A stretch of DNA of 22,909 nucleotides from an uncultured Oscillospiraceae bacterium (GCA_934481385.1 CAKSPD010000018.1:1-22909); one strand, 5' to 3'. Shown: positions 7,179 through 15,686, numbered from the stretch's first letter. Numbers and translations are program-made. Notes: generated by a model from the sequence alone, not told the origin.

Positions 7179-9542
7179 ATGTTTAAAATAGTATACAGAT
7201 ACATCATAAGCAACAAAAAAAGCAGTATAGGAGCAATAATCGGAATTGCAATTTCAACTATGCTTATGTTCAGTATGATTCAGATAAGTGATTGCTACTT
7301 GTCATCGTTCAAATCATTTGTTAATTCAAATGCTCCGCAGGATTTCTATGTTATTGATTTAAGTTATGAAGAATTAACTGAAATAGATGAAAAATTCAGA
7401 AATATGGGTGAAAAAGCACCTGACAGATACCTTTCAACAATGCTTATCGGACAAATATTTGAAGATAATTCAAAATCATCAATAATTATGGGATTTGAAG
7501 GTGATTTGGATTATTTCAAAAAAACCTCTCTGCTAAGCGGAAAATATCCTGAATCTGAAAATGAGATATGCATTGAAGAAAGTTATGCCAGACTTCACCC
7601 TGAACTGAATATAAATGGCAGTCTGACATTAGATATAACATTAATTATCGAAGATTATAAAGATATAGATATAAACAAGGAATTTAAAATCTGCGGAATA
7701 ATAAAAGATGTTATGGATAATGGAAATTTCTTTTTTACCAATCTCAAAACGGCACAGGATATTTTAACAGAAAGCAATATGAATGATAGTATGTCAAATG
7801 CTGTAATCGTTGAAGCAGAAGAAGGAAACTTCAATGATGAAAAAATAGTTTATGCCAAAGAAGAAATAAAAAATATTGTAGCTGATGATTCACCGGAGAG
7901 CATTAAATATTTCAACAGCATGCAGATTATTGACAATGATGAAAAAATGTTAAATTACAGCGAAAAAGGTTCATTTGAAAGTGTTTCATTGACTATATTT
8001 CTGTTATCCCTGATAATTGCTGTCTGTCTTACGATATTCGTCTACAATACTGTCAGTCTGAGTTTTGTACGCAAGATAAATGTTTTCGGAACTATGAGAT
8101 GTATCGGACTGACAAACAAACAACTTATCGGGTTTATTCTTACGGAGCAATTTTTATTGGTATCTATGGGAACGTTTATAGGTATGGCATCAGGTGCTTT
8201 ATTGAATCTGACTATCGCTGAAAAAATTATGTCAATACTTATAAGCACTGTTGCAAATATGAAAGTTGAACAAAATATTAAAACATATATTATAACATAC
8301 CTGATAACTTTGATTTCAGCTCTTTCTGCCTGTTTAAAGCTGATTTTTAAAATACGAAAAACAAATCCGATTAATATAAGAGCTTTTGATACAAACAGAA
8401 AATTGATTTCGGAGAAAAGCAAAAAGTTAAACTCCAGAAATTATTTGTTTAATCTTGCATTACGCAATCTGAAAAGAAATTTTGCAAAAAGTATGATTCA
8501 GACTATAACTCTGATAGTAAGTTTTATGCTCTGTCTGGTGATATGTAATTTTTTCAGTGTTATAAAAGTAAATTCAATCAGCAGTGCCGTTGATTTCAGT
8601 GATTATTCCATTCAGGCTGATATAGCTGACATAGTGTATGGTTCTGCGTTTACAGAAGATGATTTGGAAATCTTAAAATCTGCGGACAGGATAAATGCAG
8701 TCTATACTGAAGAATGTCTGCAAGATTACAATTGGAATAAAGAGTGTGAACCACTTCAGATTCTGTTATATGATGATAACTTATGGCAGAAATTTGCAGA
8801 TATAAACAATATTGATTATAATTCAGAAAAACCTTTTTCCGTTTTGATTTCTGAACCGGATAATAATATAAAAATACAATCATTAGCAAGCAATAAAGAA
8901 TATACTATATCACCTGATATAAATCTTAAAGATGCAATTGATTTAAATTACGCAATTTACAACAATAAAAATAAGCTGATAATAAATAAAAGAATGGCAG
9001 AAAATCTGGATTATACAACCGGAAATTATTGTACATTTCTTGTTGAAACGAATGAAGATTTATCCGAACTTTCAGATATTGATTTTTCTACCAATAAAGT
9101 ATATATCACTAATCTGCATAGCGGAAAAGAAGATGCTGAGGCACAGTTGCTTGGTATGATAATAATATCAATATATATTGTAACAGCTACTGTTTTACTG
9201 AGCTTTATGATTATCAGCAATACGATAAAAGAAAATATGGCAAACAAAAAATCTGAATACGGCGTAATGCGTGCTATGGGGTTATCCCTGAAAAATTTAT
9301 GGACTGTTGTGTGCTATGAAAATTTTATTCTCACAGCAATATCATGTGCCATAAGCATACCTGTTTCTTTGATTATAAATTCTTATCTTACATTTATACT
9401 GTTTGATGAAATCAGAATATCAGCATTTGCTTATTTGCTGGTAAATCTGTTATTTATATGCCTGATTGAACTGTTTGCATATTTTAATATAAGAAATAAT
9501 ACAAATGATTCAATCGTAGAAATGATATATGAAAGGCAGTAA
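7179..9542 (+). CDS. ABC transporter permease, two-FtsX-domain (MacB/FtsX-like) type
   Basis: This 787-residue membrane subunit belongs to the type of ABC transporter that exports or acts mechanically on peptides, lipoproteins or antibiotics, rather than importing solutes. One N-terminal membrane helix (about 17-37) is followed by a large extracellular region (about 40-265). Three helices (about 270-390) form FtsX domain 1, with FGTMRCIGL near 303. A further helix lies at 440-462, then a second extracellular region (465-655), and three last helices (656-772) form FtsX domain 2, with YGVMRAMGL near 693. The two FtsX signatures show the duplicated design. The start has a good AGGAG site (7167-7171). 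Its ATPase follows after five bases. No two-component system or peptide gene flanks it, so the substrate is unknown. The gene looks more AT-rich than the sugar operon downstream. Confidence 0.85.
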   Translation: MFKIVYRYIISNKKSSIGAIIGIAISTMLMFSMIQISDCYLSSFKSFVNSNAPQDFYVIDLSYEELTEIDEKFRNMGEKAPDRYLSTMLIGQIFEDNSKSSIIMGFEGDLDYFKKTSLLSGKYPESENEICIEESYARLHPELNINGSLTLDITLIIEDYKDIDINKEFKICGIIKDVMDNGNFFFTNLKTAQDILTESNMNDSMSNAVIVEAEEGNFNDEKIVYAKEEIKNIVADDSPESIKYFNSMQIIDNDEKMLNYSEKGSFESVSLTIFLLSLIIAVCLTIFVYNTVSLSFVRKINVFGTMRCIGLTNKQLIGFILTEQFLLVSMGTFIGMASGALLNLTIAEKIMSILISTVANMKVEQNIKTYIITYLITLISALSACLKLIFKIRKTNPINIRAFDTNRKLISEKSKKLNSRNYLFNLALRNLKRNFAKSMIQTITLIVSFMLCLVICNFFSVIKVNSISSAVDFSDYSIQADIADIVYGSAFTEDDLEILKSADRINAVYTEECLQDYNWNKECEPLQILLYDDNLWQKFADINNIDYNSEKPFSVLISEPDNNIKIQSLASNKEYTISPDINLKDAIDLNYAIYNNKNKLIINKRMAENLDYTTGNYCTFLVETNEDLSELSDIDFSTNKVYITNLHSGKEDAEAQLLGMIIISIYIVTATVLLSFMIISNTIKENMANKKSEYGVMRAMGLSLKNLWTVVCYENFILTAISCAISIPVSLIINSYLTFILFDEIRISAFAYLLVNLLFICLIELFAYFNIRNNTNDSIVEMIYERQ

Positions 9543-9547
9543 TTAAA

Positions 9548-10210
9548 ATGAACATTATTTCATTAAAGAACGTGAATAAATATTATAAAACAGGAAATGA
9601 ATCCTTCCACGCACTCAAAGATATTACTCTGGATATCAGGGAAAGTGAATTTGCAGTAATTCTGGGAAAAAGCGGTTCGGGAAAAAGTACGCTCCTTAAT
9701 ATAATCGGAGGTCTTGACAGTTATGATACCGGTGAAGTTATTCTGGACGGATTTAATTATAAAAATGCTAATGATAAGATTATGTCGGAATTCAGATGCA
9801 GGAAAATAGGTTTTGTTTTTCAGTCATATAATCTCATTCCTGTTCTTAATGTATATGAAAACATCACATTTCCTGTAAATATAAGCAGAGAAAATATTGA
9901 TGCAGATTACATATCAAATATTATAGAGGAACTTGGATTAAAAGGGAAGGAAAAATCATTTCCCAATCAATTATCAGGCGGGCAACAGCAAAGAGTTGCC
10001 ATAGCAAGGGCTCTTGCAAATAAACCTAAGATAATACTTGCAGATGAACCAACAGGAAACCTTGACAGTGCAATAGGAAAAGATGTTTTGAAACTCCTTA
10101 CAAACGGTGTAAAAGAATATGGTCATACTTTGGTTATGATAACACATAATCCTGATATTGCACAATATGCTGACAGAGTTATTACAATTGAAGACGGAAA
10201 AATAATATAA
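9548..10210 (+). CDS. ABC transporter ATP-binding protein, MacB/LolD-like
   Basis: This 220-residue cytoplasmic ATPase energises the permease encoded just upstream. All ABC motifs are intact: Walker [10 protein letters not shown] (40-48), Q-loop in [10 protein letters not shown], signature [15 protein letters not shown] from 142, Walker [13 protein letters not shown] (D166, E167) and the switch histidine H200 in MITHNPD. Length and the DEPTGNLD sequence are typical of the MacB/LolD/FtsE-related exporter ATPases. The ribosome site (GAAAGG, 9531-9536) lies inside the end of the permease gene, so the two are translationally linked. The permease-before-ATPase order is the reverse of the commoner arrangement. 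The gene closes its unit: a clear terminator follows 67 bases later. Confidence 0.92.
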   Translation: MNIISLKNVNKYYKTGNESFHALKDITLDIRESEFAVILGKSGSGKSTLLNIIGGLDSYDTGEVILDGFNYKNANDKIMSEFRCRKIGFVFQSYNLIPVLNVYENITFPVNISRENIDADYISNIIEELGLKGKEKSFPNQLSGGQQQRVAIARALANKPKIILADEPTGNLDSAIGKDVLKLLTNGVKEYGHTLVMITHNPDIAQYADRVITIEDGKII

Positions 10211-10276
10211 GTCTTTGTTGATTCGTTGACTTAAATCTGAAGTTGAGCTTAAAAATATTGAAAAAATATGTCTGTG

Positions 10277-10309
10277 AACAGAGTGGTTTTTTAATCACTC
10301 TGTTTTTTT
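10277..10309 (+). terminator. Rho-independent terminator after the ABC exporter
   Basis: A 9-base-pair stem (10277-10285 with 10296-10304, arms AACAGAGTG/CACTCTGTT) with a 10-base loop runs into a T-tract ending at 10309. It ends the transcription unit of the ABC genes and separates it from the diguanylate cyclase gene. Confidence 0.85.
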
Positions 10310-10321
10310 CTACAATATATA

Positions 10322-10357
10322 TTGACATTTGACATTTTTTATGTTAAACTTAGAAAA
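10322..10357 (+). promoter_or_regulatory. Promoter region of the diguanylate cyclase gene
   Basis: Two TTGACA hexamers overlap in a short direct repeat (10322-10327 and 10329-10334). The first pairs with TAAACT (10345-10350) at 17 bases. The second pairs with TAGAAA (10351-10356) at 16 bases. Either would start transcription about 40 bases ahead of the coding start. Which one is used cannot be decided from sequence. Confidence 0.5.
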
Positions 10358-10395
10358 TAAATTACGTTGAACCTTTTAGAATAATGGAGAAAAAT

Positions 10396-11655
10396 ATGGA
10401 AATTTCAAAAAGTATTAAAAAGACAGTTATAATCGTTTCAGATGATTCACAGGACTATTCTGATATAAAAAATATAATTGAAGAAAAGTATAATCTTATT
10501 GTCGTCAGTGAAAATTTATATAGTTTTGAGTATATAAACGAAAATATAAAGCACTTTTCTGCACTGATTATCAGCAGTAAAAAGGCATCTGAAAATAATT
10601 ATCAGGTTTTTAAGCAATTTGAGGTAAATCCGGTTCTTTCATCAGTTCCGGTAATTATATACTGTAATGACATAACCAGCGATATATATGCTGAAAAATG
10701 CCTTGAAAACGGTGCTGTTGATGTAATATATCCTCCGCTTGTCAGCAAATTTCTTATTCATAAAATTGAAAATGCCATGCATGAAAAAAATTCAGTGACA
10801 TTTTATCAGGTTGAAAAAATACTTAAAGAACTCCCTTCAAATATATATCTTAAAGATGAGAAGGGAAGATATATATTTGCCACTCATTACTGGCATCATA
10901 TTGAACACAAAGATGACCCTGAATGGACTATCAGAGGAAAAACTGATGTTGATATACGAAAAGACAAAGACAATGCTAAAAAAGCTATGGAAGCTGATAT
11001 GGAAATTATAAAAACAGGAAAGGGGACAGCCTATACAATAGAAATAAATACTGATGAAGAACGTGAATTTTTTGAAATAATAAAACAGCCTCTTTTTGAT
11101 GAAAACAAACATGTAAAAGGTATTGTAGGACTTATAAACAATGTAACTGCAAGAGAACTTCTGCGGTTAAGTCTTGAAGAAAGTGCTATGATGGACGGTC
11201 TGACCAATGTATACAACAGACGTTTTTTTGAACAGTATACTTCATCTATTGAAAAGAACGGAAAATATCCTATAAGCGTAATTTCTGCTGACTGCAATGA
11301 CCTTAAAAAAGTAAATGATACATACGGTCATCTTGTGGGAGATGAATATATACGAATGACAGCATTGCTTTTCCGTACAAATATTGTTATACAGCATAAA
11401 GGCAGAATTTTCAGAGTCGGAGGAGATGAATTTGTTATAATACTTACAGAAACAAGTCTTGAAGAAGCTGAAGAAATAGTAAGAAAACTTCAGAATGAAG
11501 CTGTTCACTTTTCAGTAAAGCAAAAAAATGTAAGTATTTCATACGGCGTTTCATATCTTGAAAACAGCAGTACAAGTTTTGTTGAATGTCTTGATACTGC
11601 TGATAAAAGAATGTATGAAAATAAGGCAAAATATAAACAACATAATATCAGGTAG
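10396..11655 (+). CDS. Diguanylate cyclase with degenerate receiver, PAS and GGDEF domains
   Basis: The product makes the second messenger cyclic di-GMP from two GTP. It is cytoplasmic, with no membrane helix. The N-terminal ~120 residues are folded like a response-regulator receiver, but the phospho-acceptor Asp position reads ALIISS and the conserved Lys site reads VIYPP, so it is probably not phosphorylated. A PAS domain follows (about 135-255, with YLKDEKGRYIFAT and GKTDVDI). The GGDEF domain fills the rest and looks active: DGLTNVYNRRFF, a metal-binding SADCNDLK, and an intact GGDEF in FRVGGDEFVII. The inhibitory RxxD site is absent just upstream of GGDEF. I chose the ATG at 10396 because GGAGA (10386-10390) precedes it at proper spacing. 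The in-frame ATG at 10384 lacks a ribosome site and would add four residues. The 3' end overlaps the convergent AraC gene by 8 bases. Confidence 0.9.
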   Translation: MEISKSIKKTVIIVSDDSQDYSDIKNIIEEKYNLIVVSENLYSFEYINENIKHFSALIISSKKASENNYQVFKQFEVNPVLSSVPVIIYCNDITSDIYAEKCLENGAVDVIYPPLVSKFLIHKIENAMHEKNSVTFYQVEKILKELPSNIYLKDEKGRYIFATHYWHHIEHKDDPEWTIRGKTDVDIRKDKDNAKKAMEADMEIIKTGKGTAYTIEINTDEEREFFEIIKQPLFDENKHVKGIVGLINNVTARELLRLSLEESAMMDGLTNVYNRRFFEQYTSSIEKNGKYPISVISADCNDLKKVNDTYGHLVGDEYIRMTALLFRTNIVIQHKGRIFRVGGDEFVIILTETSLEEAEEIVRKLQNEAVHFSVKQKNVSISYGVSYLENSSTSFVECLDTADKRMYENKAKYKQHNIR

Positions 11656-12526
11656 TCTGTATTCTTTGCCTGATGCTTTTTTTCCTGTAAGCCAGAGGAG
11701 TACAACCCACAGTTTTCAGGAATTGCCTGTTGAAGTTTGAAAGATTGCGAAATCCGCTGTCAAATGCAATATCTGCAATATTTTCAGGTGTATCCGCAAT
11801 TTTCTTGCAGGCATAGTTTATTCTGTACTGTGAAATATATTCAGAGGCACTTAAACCTACGCATCGCTTGAACTGATTCATAAAATAACTTTCACTGAGA
11901 TGAACTGAATCTGCAAGCTGTCTGATTGAAATGGATTCACTGAAATGTTCCTCTATATATACAAGTGCCTGACGGATTACTTCGCTTGTTTCATCAACTG
12001 ATTTTCTTCCTTTCTCCGAATCACTTTCAAGAAGCCAGAAAAGCCGTAAAATCTCACTTCTCATAAGCATATCAAGATGAGGGGAATTTCCTTTTGCACA
12101 TGAAAAAATATTTTCAACAGTAATTATTATTTCCTGATAGTAACAGTGTTCAGGATTAATATGAACTTTAATACGCAAACTTCCGTCAACAAGCGGGAGT
12201 ATGCATTTTTTTATATATCTGTCTGTCTGCGATTCACCGAAAACCGATGCACTGAATACAAGTGTGTCATATACCTGTCGTGAATTTGTATATATGGAAT
12301 GCAGTATATTTGGCTGTATTATAACTACATCACCCTTATATGCAGTAATTTTTTCATCTCCGCAGATAAATTCAGCAGAACCTTCAATTATATAGTTTAT
12401 TTCAAATTCATCGTGCCAGTGCATAGGAACATAGGGAAACAAATCAGGTATAATGCACTCATAAAATGAAAAAGGTTTTTCAGCAGAACTATGGATTCTG
12501 CTTTCCTTTGAACGAATATTTTTCAT
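11648..12526 (-). CDS. AraC-family transcriptional regulator with cupin sensor domain
   Basis: This 292-residue DNA-binding regulator is divergent from the GH31 alpha-glucosidase gene and is its likely regulator. The N-terminal half is a cupin-type ligand domain (HWHDEFEINYIIEGSAEFIC, then GDVVIIQPNILHSI). The C-terminal ~100 residues carry the two AraC helix-turn-helices, including ISIRQLADSVHLSESYFMNQ and the family signature IADIAFDSGFRNLSNFNRQF. I set the start at 12526 because GGAAAGGAA lies just upstream on the minus strand. An in-frame ATG at 12562 would add 12 residues but has no ribosome site. The gene ends inside the last bases of the convergent diguanylate cyclase gene. The inducer is unknown but is expected to be a sugar. 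Confidence 0.9.
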   Translation of the reverse strand: MKNIRSKESRIHSSAEKPFSFYECIIPDLFPYVPMHWHDEFEINYIIEGSAEFICGDEKITAYKGDVVIIQPNILHSIYTNSRQVYDTLVFSASVFGESQTDRYIKKCILPLVDGSLRIKVHINPEHCYYQEIIITVENIFSCAKGNSPHLDMLMRSEILRLFWLLESDSEKGRKSVDETSEVIRQALVYIEEHFSESISIRQLADSVHLSESYFMNQFKRCVGLSASEYISQYRINYACKKIADTPENIADIAFDSGFRNLSNFNRQFLKTVGCTPLAYRKKSIRQRIQTT

Positions 12527-12604
12527 AAAAAGTTCCTTTCCAAAAAAGTAGGATAGTATCATAAAAAAAGTATAAAATCAGTAGAAGTGCGTAGAATAAT
12601 GTGG

Positions 12605-12660
12605 TATTATATTGACAGAAAGCAAAAACACATTACATAAAAAAACAACAGAAAAGAGGT
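12605..12660 (+). promoter_or_regulatory. Promoter and ribosome site region of the GH31 gene, within a divergent intergenic region
   Basis: In the 140 bases between the AraC and GH31 genes, TTGACA (12612-12617) is the best plus-strand -35 box. Its -10 box is weak (TACATA, 12634-12639, 16-base spacing), as expected for an activator-dependent promoter. AGAGGT at 12655-12660 is the ribosome site for the ATG at 12667. For the regulator on the minus strand, TATACT near 12573-12568 is a possible -10 box without a good -35. No clear repeat operator was found here. Confidence 0.4.
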
Positions 12661-12666
12661 ATTCAT

Positions 12667-14649
12667 ATGATAAAAAAATATGTATTCGGAAATCCGTTTC
12701 CAACTGATGCCGTAGTAAAGAATGTTGAAAAATCCTGTGACAAGCTTCCTTACTTTGAAACTGACGGAAATGGCAGTTTCACATACAGACTCGGCGAGAA
12801 TGATATTGTTTATGGTCTTGGCGAGCAGGTAAGAGGAATAAACAAAAGAGGCTGGGAATATGTCGGCTGGAACTATGACAACCCAAATCATCAGGAAGAT
12901 ACACGTTCACTCTATGGAGCTCACAACTTCATAATCATAAAGGGTGAAAAAACTTTCGGTGCATTTTTCGACTATGCCGGAAAAATCATCTTTGATATTG
13001 GCTATACCAACAGGGATATTATGAATATCCATGCTGATAAAAATGACCTTGCGGTATATATCATTGACGGAGAATCAGAAAAGGACATTGTAAAGCAGTT
13101 CCGTACCATTATTGGAAGAAGCTATGTACCTCCTTTCTGGTCATTCGGATATGGTCAGAGCCGTTGGGGATACAAGAATGAAGAAGATGTTCGTGAAGTT
13201 GCAGAAAAATTTAAATCAGCAGGTATTCCTATTGACAGCATTTACCTTGACATCGACTATATGGAACGCTACAAGGATTTCACTGTTGATACTGAACGTT
13301 TTTCAGATTTCGGAAAACTTGCAGTTGATATGAAAGAAGATGGTATACACCTTGTTCCGATTATTGATGCAGGTGTTAAAATTGAAGAAGGCTATGACGT
13401 TTATGAAGAAGGCGTAAAAAATAATTACTTCTGTAAAAATGCAGAGGGCGGAGATTTTGTAGGAGCTGTATGGCCGGGCAAAGTGCATTTTCCTGATTTC
13501 CTTAATCCGAAAACAAGAGAATGGTTCGGAGAAAAGTATTCTGTTCTTACAAAATACGGTATTGACGGTTTCTGGAATGATATGAACGAACCGGCAATAT
13601 TCTACACTGAGGACAGACTCAAAGATACTCTTGAAGAAATCAAAAATCTCACTTCCGGAAATATGGGTATAGATGAATATTTCAAGTTTACAGGAATGGT
13701 TGCAGGTCTTAACGGAAACAAGGGCGATTATGATAAATTTTATCATAATGTTGACGGAAAAATGGTTAAGCACAGTGATGTACACAACCTTTACGGAATG
13801 AATATGACACGTTCGGCATATGAAGCACTCCGCAAAATTGAACCTGAAAAGCGTACGCTGTTTTTCTCACGTTCATCGTATATCGGAGCTCACCGCTACG
13901 GCGGAATATGGCAGGGCGACAACAAATCGTGGTGGTCACATATTCTTCAGTCAATGCAGCAGCTTCCGGCACTCAATATGTCAGGATTTCTTTTCACAGG
14001 CTGTGATACAGGCGGATTCGGTGCAGATACAACAGAAGATTTGATGCTCCGCTGGTTGCAGTATTCATTATTTACTCCGCTTTTCAGAAATCATTCCGCT
14101 GACGGCACAAGAGTTCAGGAGCTTTATCAGTTCGGCAGTGTAAACTCAATGGCTGAAATGGTAAAAATACGTTACAGCCTTATACCTTACCTTTACAGTG
14201 AATTCCTTAAAGCTGTTATTAATAACGAAATGATATTCCGTCCGCTTGCATTTGATTTCCCTGATGATACTGACGCACAGCAGACAGAAGACCAGCTCTT
14301 TGTAGGAAATGAAATTATGATAGCTCCTGTTTATAAACAGAATGCAAAGGGAAGATATGTTTATCTCCCTGAAGAAATGATGCTTGTCAGAATGAGAAAC
14401 TACAATAATTTTGAAACAGAAATTCTTCCGGCAGGTCATCACTGGGTTAAAGCAGAACTGAATGAGCTTGTATTCTTTATCCGTAAGGGAAAAGCAGTTC
14501 CTATGTGTGAACCTGCTGAAAATACTGAAAGCATAGATTACAATTCAATCAGACTTACAGGATATGCAGACTGCTCATATGAATTATATAAGGATAATGG
14601 AATCTCTCCTGAACCGGAGAAAAGCCTTGAAATTATTAGTTTAACTTGA
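12667..14649 (+). CDS. Glycoside hydrolase family 31 alpha-glucosidase
   Basis: This 660-residue cytoplasmic enzyme (no signal peptide) releases glucose from the non-reducing end of alpha-glucosides by a retaining mechanism. The GH31 catalytic barrel is clear. YLDIDYMERYKDF is the family's substrate-binding segment. WNDMNEPAIF contains the nucleophile D305. FTGCDTGGFG contains the expected acid/base D447, and FRNHSADGT is the conserved region after it. Length is close to that of compact gut GH31 enzymes such as the Blautia obeum alpha-glucosidase, which prefers isomaltose. An alpha-1,6 preference here is only an inference. The segment between the two catalytic Asp residues is long (142 residues), with an inserted part near 320-395. 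It sits alone between two AraC genes, divergent from the first and overlapping the second's 3' end by 14 bases. Processing of alpha-glucosides taken up by the local importer is plausible. Confidence 0.92.
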   Translation: MIKKYVFGNPFPTDAVVKNVEKSCDKLPYFETDGNGSFTYRLGENDIVYGLGEQVRGINKRGWEYVGWNYDNPNHQEDTRSLYGAHNFIIIKGEKTFGAFFDYAGKIIFDIGYTNRDIMNIHADKNDLAVYIIDGESEKDIVKQFRTIIGRSYVPPFWSFGYGQSRWGYKNEEDVREVAEKFKSAGIPIDSIYLDIDYMERYKDFTVDTERFSDFGKLAVDMKEDGIHLVPIIDAGVKIEEGYDVYEEGVKNNYFCKNAEGGDFVGAVWPGKVHFPDFLNPKTREWFGEKYSVLTKYGIDGFWNDMNEPAIFYTEDRLKDTLEEIKNLTSGNMGIDEYFKFTGMVAGLNGNKGDYDKFYHNVDGKMVKHSDVHNLYGMNMTRSAYEALRKIEPEKRTLFFSRSSYIGAHRYGGIWQGDNKSWWSHILQSMQQLPALNMSGFLFTGCDTGGFGADTTEDLMLRWLQYSLFTPLFRNHSADGTRVQELYQFGSVNSMAEMVKIRYSLIPYLYSEFLKAVINNEMIFRPLAFDFPDDTDAQQTEDQLFVGNEIMIAPVYKQNAKGRYVYLPEEMMLVRMRNYNNFETEILPAGHHWVKAELNELVFFIRKGKAVPMCEPAENTESIDYNSIRLTGYADCSYELYKDNGISPEPEKSLEIISLT

Positions 14650-15490
14650 TTTTATTCTGATTTCGCCACTCTCTGGGGGAAATGCCGTAGATATTTCTGA
14701 ATGCTCTTGAAAAGTGCAAGGGGTTCTCATATCCTACGGCATTTCCTATATCCGTAATATTTAGCTTTGTAAGTTTTAATAATTCAGATGCTTTTGCCAT
14801 TCTGAAATTTAAAATAAATTCCTGAGGAGTCTTTCCAACAGCTTCTCTGAAAATTTTCCCGAAATAGCTCCTGTTAAGACCGCATACTTCTGCAATCTTT
14901 TCAACGCTTATATCATTCTGAAAATTATGTTCGATATATTCAAGAGCTTCATGAACGTAAAAATCTCTGAGCTTACTGCCGGTTTCAATTTTAAAGGCTG
15001 ATGCAGAACGCACAAGATAATCAAGGAAAAGATAAAGATGACCTATCAGATGAAATGGTGAAGAATCTGAATTTCTGACGATATATTCCATTTCGTTCAT
15101 CATAGATTCACGCAGTTCCCGAAAACGTGCATGATAAACGGGGGTATCTCTTGTTATACCGGCTACTTCAAGCATACTCTTTACCCGCAAACCATCAAAT
15201 TCAATCCAGATATATTCCCAGGGAATAATTTCATCAGCAATATATGTGTTAATCTGATTCGGAAAAATCATAAACCCCTGATTACTTTTTATATGATATG
15301 TCTGAGTCACCCCTTTTGAGTCGTCAGAAAAAAGAGTTCCCGAACCTGAAACAACATAATGAAAAAGATAATGATTTCTTTTTGCAGGGCCGAAAAGATG
15401 TGAGGGAGTACAGCATTCTCTGCCGAACTGAAAGAGTCCCAAATCGATAAAATTCTCATTCGGGAAAACCGAAAACAGCAAATCATTCAT
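14636..15490 (-). CDS. msmR: AraC-family regulator of the sugar operon (MsmR-like)
   Basis: This 284-residue activator is divergent from the binding-protein operon. That is the position and family of MsmR in the streptococcal multiple sugar metabolism locus, and the symbol is given by that analogy. The N-terminal half is a cupin-like sugar-sensing domain (YLFHYVVSGSGTLF, then FMIFPNQINTYIAD). The C-terminal ~100 residues have two helix-turn-helices (ISVEKIAEVCGLNRSYFGKI; ITDIGNAVGYENPLHFSRAF), ending in the AraC consensus YGISPREWR. The ATG has AAAGGTGA ahead of it (15499-15506). A repeated candidate operator lies in the shared promoter region, one copy overlapping this gene's own promoter, so autoregulation is plausible. 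The gene ends 14 bases inside the convergent GH31 gene, with no terminator between them. Confidence 0.88.
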   Translation of the reverse strand: MNDLLFSVFPNENFIDLGLFQFGRECCTPSHLFGPAKRNHYLFHYVVSGSGTLFSDDSKGVTQTYHIKSNQGFMIFPNQINTYIADEIIPWEYIWIEFDGLRVKSMLEVAGITRDTPVYHARFRELRESMMNEMEYIVRNSDSSPFHLIGHLYLFLDYLVRSASAFKIETGSKLRDFYVHEALEYIEHNFQNDISVEKIAEVCGLNRSYFGKIFREAVGKTPQEFILNFRMAKASELLKLTKLNITDIGNAVGYENPLHFSRAFRNIYGISPREWRNQNKIKLN

Positions 15491-15523
15491 AAATAATCAC
15501 CTTTCTTTAATTACTTTATTTCC

Positions 15524-15552
15524 ATTATATCACCAAATATACCAAAATGCAA
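15524..15552 (-). promoter_or_regulatory. Promoter of the MsmR-like regulator gene
   Basis: On the minus strand, TATAAT (15529-15524) follows TTGCAT (15552-15547) at 17 bases. One copy of the 11-base candidate operator (15539-15549) covers the spacer and part of the -35 box, a position suited to repression. Confidence 0.5.
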
Positions 15553-15589
15553 TGTCATTTTATGTATTAACATAAAAAATAGCAAAATG
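15539..15589 (+). repeat. Direct repeat, candidate MsmR/AraC operator pair
   Basis: ATACCAAAATG (15539-15549) and ATAGCAAAATG (15579-15589) differ at one base and are 40 bases apart, about four helical turns. They lie between the divergent regulator and importer promoters. The second copy is 25 bases upstream of the operon's -35 box, a usual activator position. AraC-family proteins commonly bind direct repeats on one face of the helix. Assignment to this regulator is inferred. Confidence 0.45.
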
Positions 15590-15614
15590 GTATAAAACCG
15601 CTTGAAATGTGCTA

Positions 15615-15643
15615 TTTACTGATAGCATTATATATGTTATAAT
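15615..15643 (+). promoter_or_regulatory. Promoter of the sugar-import operon
   Basis: TTTACT (15615-15620), a 17-base spacer and TATAAT (15638-15643) predict a start near 15650. Tandem ACGTAAA copies (15651-15664) lie at the start site. AAGGAGG (15673-15679) serves the ATG at 15687. The imperfect -35 box fits control by an activator. Confidence 0.6.
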
Positions 15644-15686
15644 AATTTCAACGTAAAACGTAAATAACTTATAAGGAGGATTTAAA

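Noticed and set aside
10211..10395. Cyclic di-GMP riboswitch ahead of the diguanylate cyclase gene
   Set aside because: The gap holds a terminator and a promoter. Too few bases remain after the promoter and no GEMM-type conserved core is seen.
11380..11430. RxxD product-inhibition site in the GGDEF domain
   Set aside because: The residues at the expected place before GGDEF read QHKG, which does not match RxxD.
13303..13785. Minus-strand 160-codon open frame opposite the GH31 gene
   Set aside because: It covers the GH31 catalytic region on the other strand and encodes no recognisable domain. It is an antisense shadow.
15491..15686. Catabolite (cre) site in the sugar operon promoter
   Set aside because: No sequence close to the TGxAANCGNTNNCA consensus was found by eye in this region.
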